Assembly: GCA_947359465.1 (NCBI GenBank)
Contig: OX375872.1
Location: 134,404,011 to 134,468,010 of the forward strand
Reading direction: 5' to 3'
DNA length: 64,000 nucleotides
Source: Metellina segmentata
Taxonomy: Eukaryota; Arthropoda; Arachnida; Araneae; Tetragnathidae
In this document: one piece after another, positions 30,592 to 42,372 of the stretch
Position numbering within the stretch: the stretch's first letter is position 1
How the letters are laid out: each line of letters starts with the position of its first letter
Notes under the pieces: model-generated
Database searches by the model: none
What the model was told of the DNA's origin: nothing
Seen by the model: the letters and a program-made list of their open reading frames with translations, nothing else
Made by a program: the position numbers and the translations under genes

Positions 30592-31499
30592 ATCATTTCT
30601 TGAACCAAATGTAATTATACTTTAAAAAGTAAATAGAAATCAAAATGTTTTAAAATCTATTTTGTCAAACAATAAAGAGGATGAAAAATATTCCATCATT
30701 TCATCAGTTCATGGAATTCTAAAATTAATGTGGCATTTTCTTTGGAATAAGTACTATTGCTTTAAAGGTAGAAATAAGCATCAAAAATTGTTTTCTTCCG
30801 GATAAATCAGCTTTATTTCTGAGAGACGATGTAGGTCTTTAAATCTGTTCACATCGAGTTTCTAGACAAAGTAAAGTAATTTGTAACACTAGTACGCTAT
30901 TCAAAAATGAAATTAGTGTTAAATTAAATATGACAAGCTTCCAGCACGGCCTCGAATAACTCGATGTCATTTTATCAGGGAAGGTTATATTTAAAATATT
31001 TCCCAACCTTGCGAAACAATCGATCTTTTAAGCTCCCCGACGCGAAAAAATATTAATTAGTTCTTTCAACACCTCTTCTTTCTTCCGTTCATTTGTTGCA
31101 AACATTAACAGCAGCTGTGTACATTGAAGAAGGGTAAATGCTCCGCACTCTGAAAGGATATCAACGTTGTTCATTCTTTGCGAGTTTTGTTCTAAGCAGT
31201 GATTAAAAAACTGGTTTGCATTTAAATTTTGTATTTCAGTGAAATTTTCTTGTGTGTAGTTGTTGCTGTGGGGATTTTTTTAATGATCTGTCTTGCGGTT
31301 CGATATTTTCTTGACCGATAATTAGTCCTCTTATCTTTATGCATTTTCATTTAAATTCCTTTGTTCTAGGGTTGTGAGCTGTTGCTTTGTACTGGAGTGC
31401 TTCCCTTTTTGGAGAGTAATTCACCTCAACACACTTAATTTAATTAATGCACCTAATTCTTTATCAACTTTCCATAATAAATAAAAATTTGCTGTCTCC
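30592..31499. other. no gene seen
   Basis: AT-rich sequence without a recognisable repeat or frame. Confidence 0.4.
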
Positions 31500-32691
31500 T
31501 CAATCTTATGTGAAAGTAAAGAAGTTGGTTTTGGGTTAGAAAAGCTCTTGGAGTGCACTATTTGTTTTGAAAGTGCTTTCTATAAAAAGTTATATCTTAA
31601 TGAAAGTAAAAATAAATCAAAGTAGGTATTGATCAGTCAAAACATTCACGGAGTGAAGCTAAGTTAATGTTTTTAAACCATTATGCGCTTTTATTTTAAT
31701 TTAAAGTTAACTCGTTCGCACACAGTAGCGTTTGAAATTTTGCTTATTACCATCTGTGGTAAAATTATATATTTAATGCTGATGATTTTGGCTAAAAAAA
31801 CTTTTGGAGTGCACTATTTGTTTTCAGAGTGTTTTTTACTATAAGGACTTACTATATTTTAATGGGAGTAAAAATAAATAAAAAGTAAGAATAGATCAGT
31901 CAAAATATTCACCCAGTGAAGCTTTTTAATGTTTTTCAACATTATTTGCTATTATCATACTTCAAAGCTAATTAGTTCACAGATCAGCTTTTGCAATTTT
32001 GGTTATTGTCGTCTGTGTCAAAATAATATATTTAATACTATTGTTTTTGGCATAGAAACTTTTGAAGTGCACTATTTGTTTTCAGAGTGTTTTAATTATA
32101 AGGATTTATACCTTAATGGAAGTAAAAATAAATAAAGTAAGATTAAATATGTACAGATATTCGTGGAAGGAACTTACTTAATATTTTTCAACATTATATG
32201 CTTTTATCACAGTTTAAAGTTAACTCGTTCACAGAGTAGCGTTTGCAATTTTGGTTATTACCATATGTGGCAAAATAATGTACTATTGATTTTGGCTTAT
32301 AGAAACTTTTAGATTGCACTATTGTTGAATTGCTATTACAAGTATTTATAACTTAACAAAAATAAAAATGAATAAAAGTATAGGTGCGTCAAAATTTTCA
32401 TGGAGAGAGAAGCTTAGTTAATATTTTTCAACATTATATGCTTTTCTTATATTTTAAAACTAACTCGTTCGTATTGTAGCTTTTGCAATTTTTGTTATTA
32501 CTGTTTGTGGCAACATAATACACTTAATACTATTGATTTTGGCTCAGAACGTTGTGGAGTTTTATATTTGTTGAAAATACTTTTTTTTTTTTTTTTTATA
32601 CTATACTATTTTTTTGTAGAGAAAATTTGTCAAAATATGCGCGGAGAGAGAAACTCAATAGTGTTATTCACCAGTGTACGATTTTATCATA

Positions 32692-33411
32692 CAGGGTGTT
32701 CATAATAGGATGTCCCAGTTTTAATGGTATATTATAACAGTTTAATTTAGACTTTTAACAACAAATCATAAATCAAATTGAAGGTAAGTTAGCCTAGTTT
32801 TCTTACAACTGTTCAATATGTGCACCTTTAGTTATACGGCACACATCTAACCTAACATCCAATTCTTCCCACACTTTTGTTAACCAGTTCGGAGTAATGG
32901 AAGCAATAGCCTCTTTAATTAGGTGTCTCAACTCTGGAAAATCATTAGGTAGTGGCGGAACGTAGACACGATCTTCTATAAATCCCCAAAAGAAAATATC
33001 ACCTGGCGTTATGTCAGGTGAACGTGTGAGCCAGCGAAAAAGAGCTATGTCGTCTTGACCATTACGACCAATCCAACGGTCAGGGACTTCGACATTCAAT
33101 CACTCTCATACAAAGAGATTCCAATGGGGAGGGGCTCCATCCTGTTGCCAAATAAAGTTTACAGGTTCACCCTCTACTAATTGATGAAAGAACCATTCTT
33201 TCAACATATCCAGATAAGCCACCCCTGTTACGGTAAGAATAGGACTTTAGGTTGGATGTGTGCTGTATACCTAAAGGTGCACATATTAAATATTTGTAAG
33301 AAAAACTAGGTTAGATTACCTTCAATTTGATTTATGATTTGTTGTAAATAGTCTAAATTAAACTGTTATACTATACCATTGAAACTGGGACATTCTTTTA
33401 TGGACACCCTG
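32692..33411 (-). mobile_element. mariner-like deletion derivative with ~115-bp inverted repeats
   Basis: Termini read CAGGGTGTTCATAATAGGAT (left) and CAGGGTGTCCATAAAAGAAT (right, reversed). The inverted repeats extend through CAAATTGAAGGTAA to about 32805. TA flanks each end (32690-32691 and 33412-33413). Length 720 bp. It sits inside one unit of the ~250-bp satellite. Confidence 0.9.
32803..33230 (-). pseudogene. mariner-like transposase, C-terminal part only
   Basis: The minus strand reads LDMLKEWFFHQLVEGEPVNF, then IWQQDGAPPHWNLFV (second catalytic Asp in QQDGAPPHW), two stops (TGA, TGA, where relatives would have Arg and Trp), then LNVEVPDRWIGRNGQDDIAL, LTRSPDITPGDIFFWGFIED (third acidic residue an Asp), and a C-terminal LDVCRITKGAHIEQL, stop at 32803-32805. 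The DNA-binding half and first catalytic Asp are deleted. Both nonsense codons fit C-to-T/G-to-A decay. Confidence 0.8.
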
Positions 33412-34448
33412 TATTTTAAAGTTAACTCGTTCACAGAGTACCGTTAGCAATTTTGGTTATTTTCCCAGTCAAATATAAAAATTTAATTCTGTTGATTTTG
33501 GCTTATAGAAGGTTTTGGAGTGCAATATTTTTTTAAAAATGTTTTCTACTTTATGAATTTATATCCTAATTAAATGTAACAAATAACAATGAGTAAATTT
33601 TGTCAAAATATGTGCTAAGAGAGAAGCTCAATTAATGTTCTTCAACTTTGTACGATTTTATCATATTTTCAAGTTGATGTGTTCGCAGTATAGAGTTTGC
33701 TATTTTGGTTCCTACCGTCAATAATTACACTGGTGAACAGTGAAATTGCTTCTTTGATGAAAGAACTCAATATTTTTTACGCTATTTCTTATTTTAGTAA
33801 ATTTTTATCAAAATATGTGTTAAGAGGGTAATGCTCGGTTAATTTTTTTCAACAAGTATGTTTTCTGATGGTTAAAATTCACTCGTTTACATTACAGTGT
33901 TTTCAGTTTTGGTTGACAGGTTATATAGCAAAATAATACGTTTTACTGCATTAAAAGGGGCTTATAGAAACTTTTTAAAGCGCTGGATTGAGAACTATTT
34001 TTCAGTGTTATCTGTTTTTATTATATTTCAAAATTAACTCACTGCAATTCGGTAAATAGCCTCAGTAGAAAACAAAACATTTTCTACAATTGGTTTTGAT
34101 TTGCTGATACTTTCGGAGAAAGTTATGTTCCTAGATATATTTTTTATTACAAGGATATCAACTAATAAAAATTTGTCAAATTCGTGAACAGGGAAGAAAG
34201 AAGCTCAATTAATGTTTTTAATGTATCTAAATTAATGTTTTCAACGTTTTACTCTTTACTAAAATTTTTAAGTTAAATAGTTAATAGTGCAGAGTTGAAA
34301 GGTTTATTTTTTAACGCCTACGGCCTATATTTATTAACGCTATAGTTTATTTAACAATATTATTTTATATTTGCAAAAATGTGTGTTTGGAGTGTTCCAT
34401 TTGTTTAACGTGATTCCTATCACAAGGATTGTATTTCCCTGCACATAT

Positions 34449-34755
34449 TGGGGTTGCGTAGCCCGGTTAGTAGAGTAACGGATTTGCAACCTGAAGGTAG
34501 CGAGTTCAAATCCAACAAAGGACCGTCGTTTACAAATACAGCTGGTGCTTGTTAAATCTGTCCGGGCCACAAATGTCTTCACGTTGTTGAGGTATCTATG
34601 TTTGGAGAGTGGGGTGCCTGCTCAGGTTTGACCTCGTCATCATACCGTGGTTCAAAATGTCATGGTGTATTCCTGGATTCGTTACCTGCTGGTTTGATCC
34701 CAGATCGTAGCCAATAGCCCGTTGTGTTGTTCCAGTGTAGCGTACATAAAAAATA
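34449..34755 (+). mobile_element. SINE, type B, full length
   Basis: The head GCGTAGCCCGGTTAGTAGAG, B-box GAGTTCAAATCC, the body (GGAGAGTGGGGTGCCTGCTC) and the tail GCGTACATAAAAAATACC are all present. Moderately diverged. Confidence 0.87.
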
Positions 34756-35189
34756 CCTTATTTCCTAAAATCTATTCGGCCGTTTGTTTTAAGCAACTCA
34801 CAAAGTAATTGCGGATATTGTAGCTTTGACCAAATTGAGTCAGTCGCCGAGAAAATTCCCGCAATACTACAATATACCGCAATGGATCAAATGGTATTCA
34901 AAGTGTATGCAGCTCAATCGGGAAAAAAATTCAAGAAAATATCCCGGTTTCCATCAAGAAAAAAAAGTTTAAAATTCAAGACGATGGTTCTTGAATTTTA
35001 AGAAACATCTCTTTTCGAGAAAGTTTAACGTATTCTTTGGAAGGGGACATCTGCTGTCTTTTCTTTAGACGCAGTGGACGCTCTTTCAAGTACAGGTAAA
35101 ACTCTTCCCCTTCAAATATTTGGTATTTTTATTCCAACTTAAGACAGTAAAGAATGGACAAAAGAATAAGCTGTAGTCCGACTCCCGAG

Positions 35190-35560
35190 TTGGTGCAATG
35201 TGTTTGACCAGTGCGCTAGCAACCTGCGAGTTCTAGACATAGGCGCGAAATATAAGTAGACTGAACACTGCTATTGAGAGGAGTTTCAAAAAGTGTGACC
35301 AACATGTTGATCAGTAGTCATGTGACTGTTGTGCGAAAAATTTGATTGGTTGAGTGATTCGGTATTTCGGCCCCTCGTATGGAGATATAGCGTCTTATGA
35401 CAGGGTATATGTGTGAATCCGCGTTTCTATGCAGTGACCATAAAAATGGTGAAATCACCAAAGTCTACTAGCAGATGAATAATCAATAAACCAATCAGAT
35501 GATGAATCAATGGATGTGCGCCTCACCCCGGGGACCAATTAAATGGCGAATGTTAGGTTC
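35190..35560 (+). repeat. unclassified repeat X, uninterrupted copy
   Basis: About 350 bases recur at 53485-54580: ATTGAGAGGAGTTTCAAAAA, AGTAGTCATGTGACTG, ATAAAAATGGTGAAATC, CAAAGTCTACTA and CCAATCAG align in order. This copy lacks the 721-bp insert found in the other. Confidence 0.75.
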
Positions 35561-35590
35561 TTCCCAGAAAATGTAAGCAGTCTAAGGAAC

Positions 35591-36186
35591 TGTGACGGTC
35601 TGCCTAAAACCTAAAGGCCCTTTTTCCCACGGGAAAGGAATGATGACCATCAAGAGAGGGGCTGGTGACGTGTCAACATACGATTGACAAATGGACCTAG
35701 GATTTTCCCTGCAAAGGGGTCCCAGCGTCTGTGGATGACCGACAAAGGGGTCTAAAGTTGTAATCGAGTCTAGAAGCGGCATCAGGGAAACGATCAAAGG
35801 ACTTTGGATCAGAAAAGACAAAGGAAAGGATGGCGGCTTTGTTTTGATCTGGCATCTAAGGAGTTTTCTTGAAAGGCTGGAAGCTCACGAACGGGAGATG
35901 ATCGTTGAAACTTGCTGAGGGAACAACGTTTTGTTCTGGCTTCCATCCTGGGGAACTTTTTGCTGTAGAACCTCTACCAGAGTTCGCATATTGAACAATT
36001 TTCTCGGAAATCCCACCCTGGGATGAGATTTAATGTGCTTTGACCAACGTCATTGCAGCCGAAGTGTGATCGATTAAGCTTTGTTTATAAATTGTAATAA
36101 GCTTTGTTTATAAATTGTAATAAGCTTTGTTAATAAACTCATTAGCTAATAGTTTCGGTTAATTTATTTAGAACCTAACGGTACAG
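35591..36186 (+). repeat. possible solo LTR
   Basis: Starts TGTGACGGTCTGCC and ends CCTAACGGTACA, with the same TGTGAC...GTACA ends as the candidate at 8914. Near its end ATTGTAATAAGCTTTGTTTA is repeated. After it comes TTTTGGTCATATGATCC, like a primer-binding region of BEL/Pao or gypsy elements. No coding region and no second LTR. Minus-strand frame 35582-35821 has no domain I recognise. Confidence 0.35.
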
Positions 36187-36227
36187 AACACGTTTTGGTC
36201 ATATGATCCTTACCACATAAAGCGTTA

Positions 36228-36345
36228 CCATTTTCACTATTCTTTGTGCGTGTTTGCCCATTACTTGGCGTTGTCTGCCTTATGTTTGGCAAATCATTAT
36301 CAACTATGAACCCCGCTCCATAAAATCCCACCTAGTCAATCAATT
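36228..36345 (-). repeat. R-family repeat
   Basis: CTATTCTTTGTGCGTGTTTG, CCATTACTTGGCGTTGTCTG and CGCTCCATAAAATCCCACC match the copy at 24860-25010 in the same orientation. Confidence 0.6.
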
Positions 36346-36766
36346 GGTATTTGAATCACGTGGTTTCAAATGAGTCTATTCCATAAAACTGATGAAGAGT
36401 GAGTAATGATAGCCTTTTCATATGCCCAGGATCACTTGAACAAAATTAATAGAAGTTTGACGCTTTAAATACTTACGTCTTCCAGGAGGAAACGAACATT
36501 CATAATCTTATTGGTCCACGGGACGGGAGAAGAATCGCATCGATTGATCAATCACGATTGGTTCACAAGGCAACAGTAGACTTTAGCAATTTCACCATTT
36601 TAGTAACCATAAGCCAATTTTTCACAGAGCTGTTACTTGACCACCAGCCAACAGGTTGGTTAGTTGTCATAACTTTTGTAGCTTCACTTAATATCAATGC
36701 TCATTATAATATTTCACAGAAACGAAAAAATATTTTTTATTGTAAAAATTATTTGAAATATATTTA

Positions 36767-37525
36767 ACTAGCCACTGCGTTGCCAGTGCCCGTGGTATAA
36801 GATATTAATCTGGTGTAAAATTTTCCGCAGATTTCAAATCCGTTGAAATTTTCAATGTATCTTTAACGATTCTGATTTTACGAAAAAGAACTTAACAATC
36901 CCAGTCAAAATGTGTGTTTTTTTTTTGCTTTCATTCGCTGAAATGGAATAGGGCAGGAGATGTAATATGTTTCTTTTTTTAACGCGAAGGGTAGAAGATG
37001 CAATCTGTTTATTTTTGGAAAGTGAAAGATCACGTGACGTCACAATCTCTTGCGAAAATATTAAAGAAATATTCAATTTAAAAATTATTTATTTAAAGAA
37101 ATTCATATTTTTAGGTATCGATCTAAAGTGAAATTTTCCGCAGATTTCAAATCCGTTGAAATTTTTACTCTATCTTTAACGGTCTAGGAGATAGAAGAAG
37201 AACTAAGTGATTCCAATTAAAAGATTATGTGTTTTTATCGTCTGCCTGGAAAATCGTTCCTCCGCGCAAAATCAAAACGGAAATGAAAATAATAAATTTA
37301 GAATATGTGATCTCTTCTATCGTGTTGCATTTAATTTTGATTAAATTTCATTAAATTCATTTTAAAATGTTCTAGATTGAATTTTAAAATTCGCCGCTAC
37401 CTTAAAATTGCAAAAAATTCAGACTACTTGTGTGCCAAATCCCATGACTGTAAGTGCCATGGATTCGTCAGGACTTTGCGTGCAAGAATAAAACAAACAA
37501 ACACTTCCTTTTATAATATTAGCGA
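36767..37525 (-). mobile_element. non-autonomous Helitron, both ends present
   Basis: Read on the minus strand it starts TCGCTAATATTATAAAAGGA at 37525, after an A, and ends GGCACTGGCAACGCAGTGG CTAGT at 36767, before a T. CACTG and CAGTG form the subterminal hairpin upstream of CTAGT. TC start, hairpin, CTRRT end and A/T insertion site are the Helitron hallmarks. Inside, a ~75-base segment (TTCAAATCCGTTGAAATTTT) occurs twice, about 315 bases apart. 759 bp, no coding capacity. Confidence 0.88.
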
Positions 37526-38178
37526 TTATTTTTTGAAAGAATTTATTCATGTAAACCTACAATCTTAAATGAATGCATTTTGCACACAAAAAAAGTTGGC
37601 ACTAGTTTTCTAAGCGATAGGTATGTATTTTAATTAGCGCATTAGGTATGTATGTAATTTATGTTGCGCAGGAGCAAGACAACAGACTATTGTCGACGGT
37701 CCGGGATCAAATCCTTAGGGAAAAATTCGTGGACAACACCACTTAATTTTGAAATGAGGTCACACCTGAGCTGGCACTCCATTCTCGAAATTTCCTCACC
37801 ACGCCAACGTGTGAACACTTGAAGGCACGACAGATTTAACGTGCATCAGTCCTCTTTGTACACTACGACCTTTGGTTGGATTCTAACTCGAAACCCCCCG
37901 GTTGATTATACACTCACTGCCAAAAGTTAAGCACGGAGAGGAAACTTAATTTCCAGAAGCCAATCTGAATTTGAGAGTCTGCAGTTTGCTGCAGAGGTAG
38001 ATGGAAGTATGCAAATGTGTTATTTAACAACCAATCACGGTTTCATATCGAGAAATATGCAAAAAAGGCAGTCGTATAAGACTCTAGCATTGTGAAGCGA
38101 TAGAGGAGTTGCATGTAAGTGCTGATAAAGAGTATTTAGAACTTTCGTACGATTAGTTTTCGAGACAGACGTGTTTGT

Positions 38179-39184
38179 ATGGATTCCAGAAAACGAATGT
38201 CAAATAGTGAGCCCTGGAGTTCTGTGGGACGCCTTAAAGCAGGGCAATCAATCACTGATGTAGTTCTTTTCTTCGGCGTTTATCTTTCTGTCAGTTCACG
38301 ATTATGGAAAAAATTCCAAACAAGGCAAACAGTTGTCCGAAGACCTGTGGCCGGCAGCCCAAGGGTTACGACCCCCGCGAAAGATCGATATATTGCTGTT
38401 GTAACGATGCGGAATCGAAGGGCGACCTCCACACTTGAGATATCTATGATTGCAGCGTCCACTGGTAAGACGATATCTGTCGCTACTGTGCGCCGAAGGC
38501 TACACATAAATGGACTGTACGCCCTTGTAGCACGAGTTTGTGTTCATCTCTCCGTCCAATCCAGAATGGCCCAATTAAAGTGTGTCAACAACATGTGAAT
38601 TGGACTGTGTCTGATTGGGCTAACGATATGTTCACGGGTGAGTCGAGATTTTCCCTGGAGCCAGATGACAAACGAGTAAGGGCCTGGAAAGAACAAGGCA
38701 CACGCAGTTTTCCCAGAACATCATCGAGCATCACGCATTCCGAGATGGAAGCATCATGGCGAGGCCGGGCGTTGACATATTGCACCGACTAGCTCATCTA
38801 TCGACGGTGTTCTGTGACGGCTGTCTGGTATCGGGATGAAGTCCTAGAACCGACTGTGAGATTTTACGCTGCATCAGTTGGTCCTTCTTTCGTTTTAATT
38901 TATAATAATGTGCGTCCCCATAGAGCTGACATCGTCGACGATTACCTGGAGGATTAGGGATCGCGCGTATGGTTTGGCCGGCATACTCGCCAGACCTTAA
39001 TCCCCTTGAAAATCTTTGGGATAACCTCGGCTGTGCCGTGTCTGCACGTTTTCCACACCCAGTTTCTCTCACAGAGTTGCAAACTGCTCTACAGCAGGAA
39101 TGCGATTACTTGACTCTGGGGTGGTTGATTACCTCAAGGAAAGCATGGTCACACGTTATAAACTTTGTATGAGGATGAGGGGTG
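38179..39184 (+). pseudogene. Tc1-like transposase, near full length, broken
   Basis: DNA-binding half: MDSRKRMSNSEPWSSVGRLK AGQSITDVVLFFG and LWKKFQTRQTVVRRPVAGSP (38179-38515). After a frame change near 38530 the core reads QQHVNWTVSDWANDMFTGES RFSLEPDDKRVR. The usual FTDES has become FTGES, so the first catalytic Asp is lost. The region of the second Asp (38830-38945) is scrambled by further frame changes. MVWPAYSPDLNPLENLWDNL (third residue Glu) and the C-terminus, ending near LCMRMRGGHI at about 39187, follow in two more frames. At least three frameshifts. Confidence 0.88.
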
Positions 39185-39279
39185 GTCACATATCCCTATT
39201 AATGTTAGTTTTGTTTATTTGTTTTGGATTTAAACATCATTTTGTTAATGACTCCGCTATGACTTCATTTAATTATTTT

Positions 39280-39621
39280 GCCGACCAACCGGTATAGTGG
39301 TTAAGGTGTTAGCCTCTAGATCGGAAGGTTCCTGGTTCGAATCCGGGTCCGGGCACGGATGTTTGTAAACGTATGGTGTAGAGGCGGCTGGTGCACCTTA
39401 AATCTGTCGTGGCCGAAAGTCCTCACGTTGGGTTGGCGTGGAAGTTTGGAGAGTGGGGTGCCTGCTCAGGTGTTGCTTCGTCATCTGACCGTGGTTCAAA
39501 ATTACGAGGTGTTGTCCTCGAATCTTTCCCTTAAGGGACTGATTCCGGACCGTCGTCAATAGCCCGTTGTGTTGCTCTAGTACGACGTTAACTAAAAATT
39601 ACCATTACCAATTACCATTAC
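39280..39621 (+). mobile_element. tRNA-derived SINE, type A, full length, nested in Tc1
   Basis: Complete head, body and tail (ACTAAAAATTACCATTACCA ATTACCATTACC). The direct repeat CATTTAATTATTT occurs at 39266-39278 and 39622-39634. Its insertion between the transposase end and the right terminus of Tc1 makes it the youngest of three nested layers here. Confidence 0.92.
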
Positions 39622-39832
39622 CATTTAATTATTTATGAAAATACAATATTGTTTTCATCTTTGCATTTAATTCTTTGTTTTGTTTAATGCATAAACGTAT
39701 TTGCTACTTTCCTGCCACATTTCGTGTCAATCAAAGCTGTACTTGTCTCTTTTTTTTCGCATTTTACCATTCGTGCTTAACTTTTGGTAGTGAGTGTACA
39801 TTACCTTTCCAACCGGGCTACCGTGTTACTAA

Positions 39833-40522
39833 TTTTTAAGGTGAGAGAAGTATGTATCGAACTTCTAGTCATCACTATATCAAATGTGATGGATTGTTTA
39901 TGCACATCAACAATCTTAATACATTTGGAATAAATATGTACCTTTCCTTATCGCTTTCAAGGAGATGCATCGCCAGGTGTCACACCACCCAGAAAGTGTT
40001 AAATAATGAGCCAACTTTACCACCTAACATCCTATTATCTCCGCTTGGTACATTACCCCATTAAACCCATCTAATTCTGCAGGCAAGTGTGATTCTTCTG
40101 CATTACTTCCATCTGTTACGTGTAAGGAAAAGTGAATTAATAAAACAATTACTTGCAAACGCAATCCTATTGTTTTAGGAAATACTTCTGTTCCGGCACA
40201 TGTCAAACGAGGTGTTATCTCTGTTACGCTCCTTTCTTTGAGTAATAGTTGATTTGTATTTCTGACATTCCTTAATTCGGTTTATTTAGTCATCTGATAA
40301 ATAATTCATGTTGCGTCTTGGCAGGTTGGGTTACTTGCTCGGTCAAGGGTAATTTATTATATTTGTTCGGAGTATGAGGTGTATGATTAGATTCTAAGCT
40401 ACCATTACAAACTCGACAGCAGTGACAGGATCCAAACAGATAATTCAAAATAAAAAGGCTGATCGCAATCAGTTTGTGAAGGGGGAATTTCTTTCTAAGT
40501 AAATTCATTCGCTGAGATTGAT
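39833..40522. other. no gene seen
   Basis: Short frames only (60-72 codons), none recognised. The satellite starts immediately after. Confidence 0.4.
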
Positions 40523-41895
40523 TTCAATCACTTAAAGTTTGTTATTGGCTGAGGATTTCATATGGCTACTCTGTTTGGGTTTCCAATTACTTAATGTGGG
40601 CTTAAGCAATTAACCTTTTGGTCTTTTCTACTATTTTATTGGATAGCTTTTAAATTGTTTTTCGGGTTGCTTAATTGTTTATCTGATTGCCATTAACCCC
40701 CAAAGTGGTATTGAATAGACAGATCTCGCCCAAGATTTGGTCAATTTTGCTAAGGACGAAATACATCGTAGAGACAAAACTGCTCTTAAAGTGTTTTATC
40801 TGTGGATTTTTTATAACTGGTCTGTTTGGGTTTCTAATAACTTAATGCGGGTTTAAACAATTAATCTTTGCTTTTTTCTACTATTCCATTGATGATCGCT
40901 TTTATATTGTTTCGGGTTATTTAATTGTTCATCTGAATGTCATCAACCCCAAAGTGGTATTGAAGAGGGATCTCGGCCAAGATCTGGCCAGTTTTGCTAA
41001 TGACGAGATACCTCGTCGAGACAAAATTGCTTTTAAAGTGTTATTATCTGAGGATTTTATATGGCTACTCTGTTTGGGTTTCCAGTTACTTAATGTGGGT
41101 TTAAACAATTAATCGTATTGATTTTCTTCTATTCCATTGAAGATCACTTTTAATTGTTTCGGGTTATTTAATTGTTCATTTGATTGCCATCAACCCAAAA
41201 GTGGTATTGAAGAGGGATCTTGATCAAGATCTGGACAGTTTTGATAATGACGAGATACCTCGTCAAGACAAAACTGCTCTTAAAGTGTTATTATCTGAGG
41301 ATTTTTCATGGCTGGTCTGTTTGGGTTTTCAATTACTTAATGCGGGTTTAAACAATTAATATTTTCTTTCTTTCTACCATTCCATTGATGAACGCTTTTA
41401 AATGTTTCGGGTTATTTAATTGTTCATTTGATTGCCATCAACCCAAAAATGGTATTGAAGAGGGATCTCGCCCAAGATCTGGCCAGTTTTGCTAATGACG
41501 AGATACCTCGTCTAGACAAAACTGCTCTTAAAGTGTATTTATCTGAGGATTTTATATGGCTGCTCAGTTTGGGTTTCCAATTACTTAATGTGGGTTTAAG
41601 CAATTAATCGTTTTGATTTTTCTACTATTCCATTGAAGATAGCTTTTAATTGTTTCGGGTTATTTAATTGTTCATTTGATTGCCATCAACCCAAAAATGG
41701 TATTGAAGAGGGATCTCGCCCAAGATCTGGCCAGTTTTGCTAATGACGAGATATCTCGTCAAGACAAAATTGCTCATAATATATGTTATTGTCTAAGGAT
41801 ATTATATATCTGGTGAGCTGTTTGGGTTTCCAATTACTTAACGTGGGTTTAAATAATGAATATTTCTGTTTCTTCTACTATTGCATTAAAGATCT
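40523..41895. repeat. 248-bp satellite, about 5.4 units, with conserved palindrome
   Basis: The landmark TGAGGATTTTATATGGCTAC recurs at 40550, 40801, 41049, 41296, 41544 and 41794 (spacing 251, 248, 247, 248, 250). Each unit contains AGGGATCTCGCCCAAGATCT, GGCCAGTTTTGCTAATGACG, and GACGAGATACCTCGTC at 41002, 41249 and 41497 (GACGAGATATCTCGTC at 41745; degraded in the first unit). Units are fairly uniform, suggesting recent homogenisation compared with the other satellites. Confidence 0.93.
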
Positions 41896-42372
41896 GACCC
41901 ACCAGGATCTGTAGAGTCCCATAATGGGGGACGGGAAGGTTTATTAATTACATCATAACATTTTAGAAAAAGGAAACAATTTCAGAGCTAAGTACAAGAA
42001 ACAACTATCAATACAAAAGTGACCTGATTAAAAATGTAAAAACAAGAATACAAAAAACACCGGAAGGTTTTAAGGTGCAGAGTGTGTCAGTGAGGTCATA
42101 TGATGAATGCGACTGTAATTACTAGACTGTTTTAATTTCAGAAATCAAAAGTTCATCGCTCCGCATATTCATCACAATTGGTGCACTCCTGTTGATGGTG
42201 AAGGTTGTGGCTCATTACGGACCTCTATGGGCTGAACTCAATCACTCAATTATAAAATGTCATTAGATAAGCTATTTCCGTTGAACTGAGCGGTGGAGGT
42301 ACATGGCTCACTCGTATCACGCGTTTGTTCACTTTAAAGGTGCGACGCCTATACTTTAAAGTACTTCCTCCT
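41896..42372. other. no gene seen
   Basis: No recognisable feature. The 60-codon minus frame at 42246-42428 runs into the following duplication. Confidence 0.35.

Larger units (their letters stand above)
31500..34290. repeat. ~250-bp satellite, about nine degenerate units
   Basis: The landmark TTAACTCGTTCACAGAGTAG followed by TTTGCAATTTTGGTTATTAC recurs at about 31706, 31965, 32218, 32459, 33420, 33673 and 33887, with weaker copies on either side. Spacing is 259, 253, 241, 239 (after subtracting the inserted mariner element), 253 and 214. Each unit also has GATTTTGGC, AACTTTTGGAGTGCACTATT, AATGGAAGTAAAAATAAATA and TTTTTCAACATTAT. Confidence 0.85.
37911..39796 (+). mobile_element. Tc1-like element with both terminal repeats
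   Basis: Left end CACTCACTGCCAAAAGTTAA GCACG; right end reversed CACTCACTACCAAAAGTTAA GCACG. TA duplications sit at both borders. Without its internal SINE it would be about 1.53 kb. The same family has a truncated copy at 12935-13551. Confidence 0.93.
37650..39832 (-). mobile_element. SINE, type B, split by a Tc1 element
   Basis: The left part at 37650-37910 is tail, body and the inner half of the head (GGATTCTAACTCGAAACCCC CCGGTTGA). The right part at 39799-39832 is the outer half of the head (CCTTTCCAACCGGGCTACCG). Between them lies the Tc1 element with its TA duplication at 37909-37910 and 39797-39798. Removing the insert restores a normal type-B head order. Confidence 0.85.

Noticed and set aside
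40523..41895. CRISPR-like array
   Set aside because: Units are ~248 bp with no short direct repeat and unique spacer pattern; the setting is eukaryotic.
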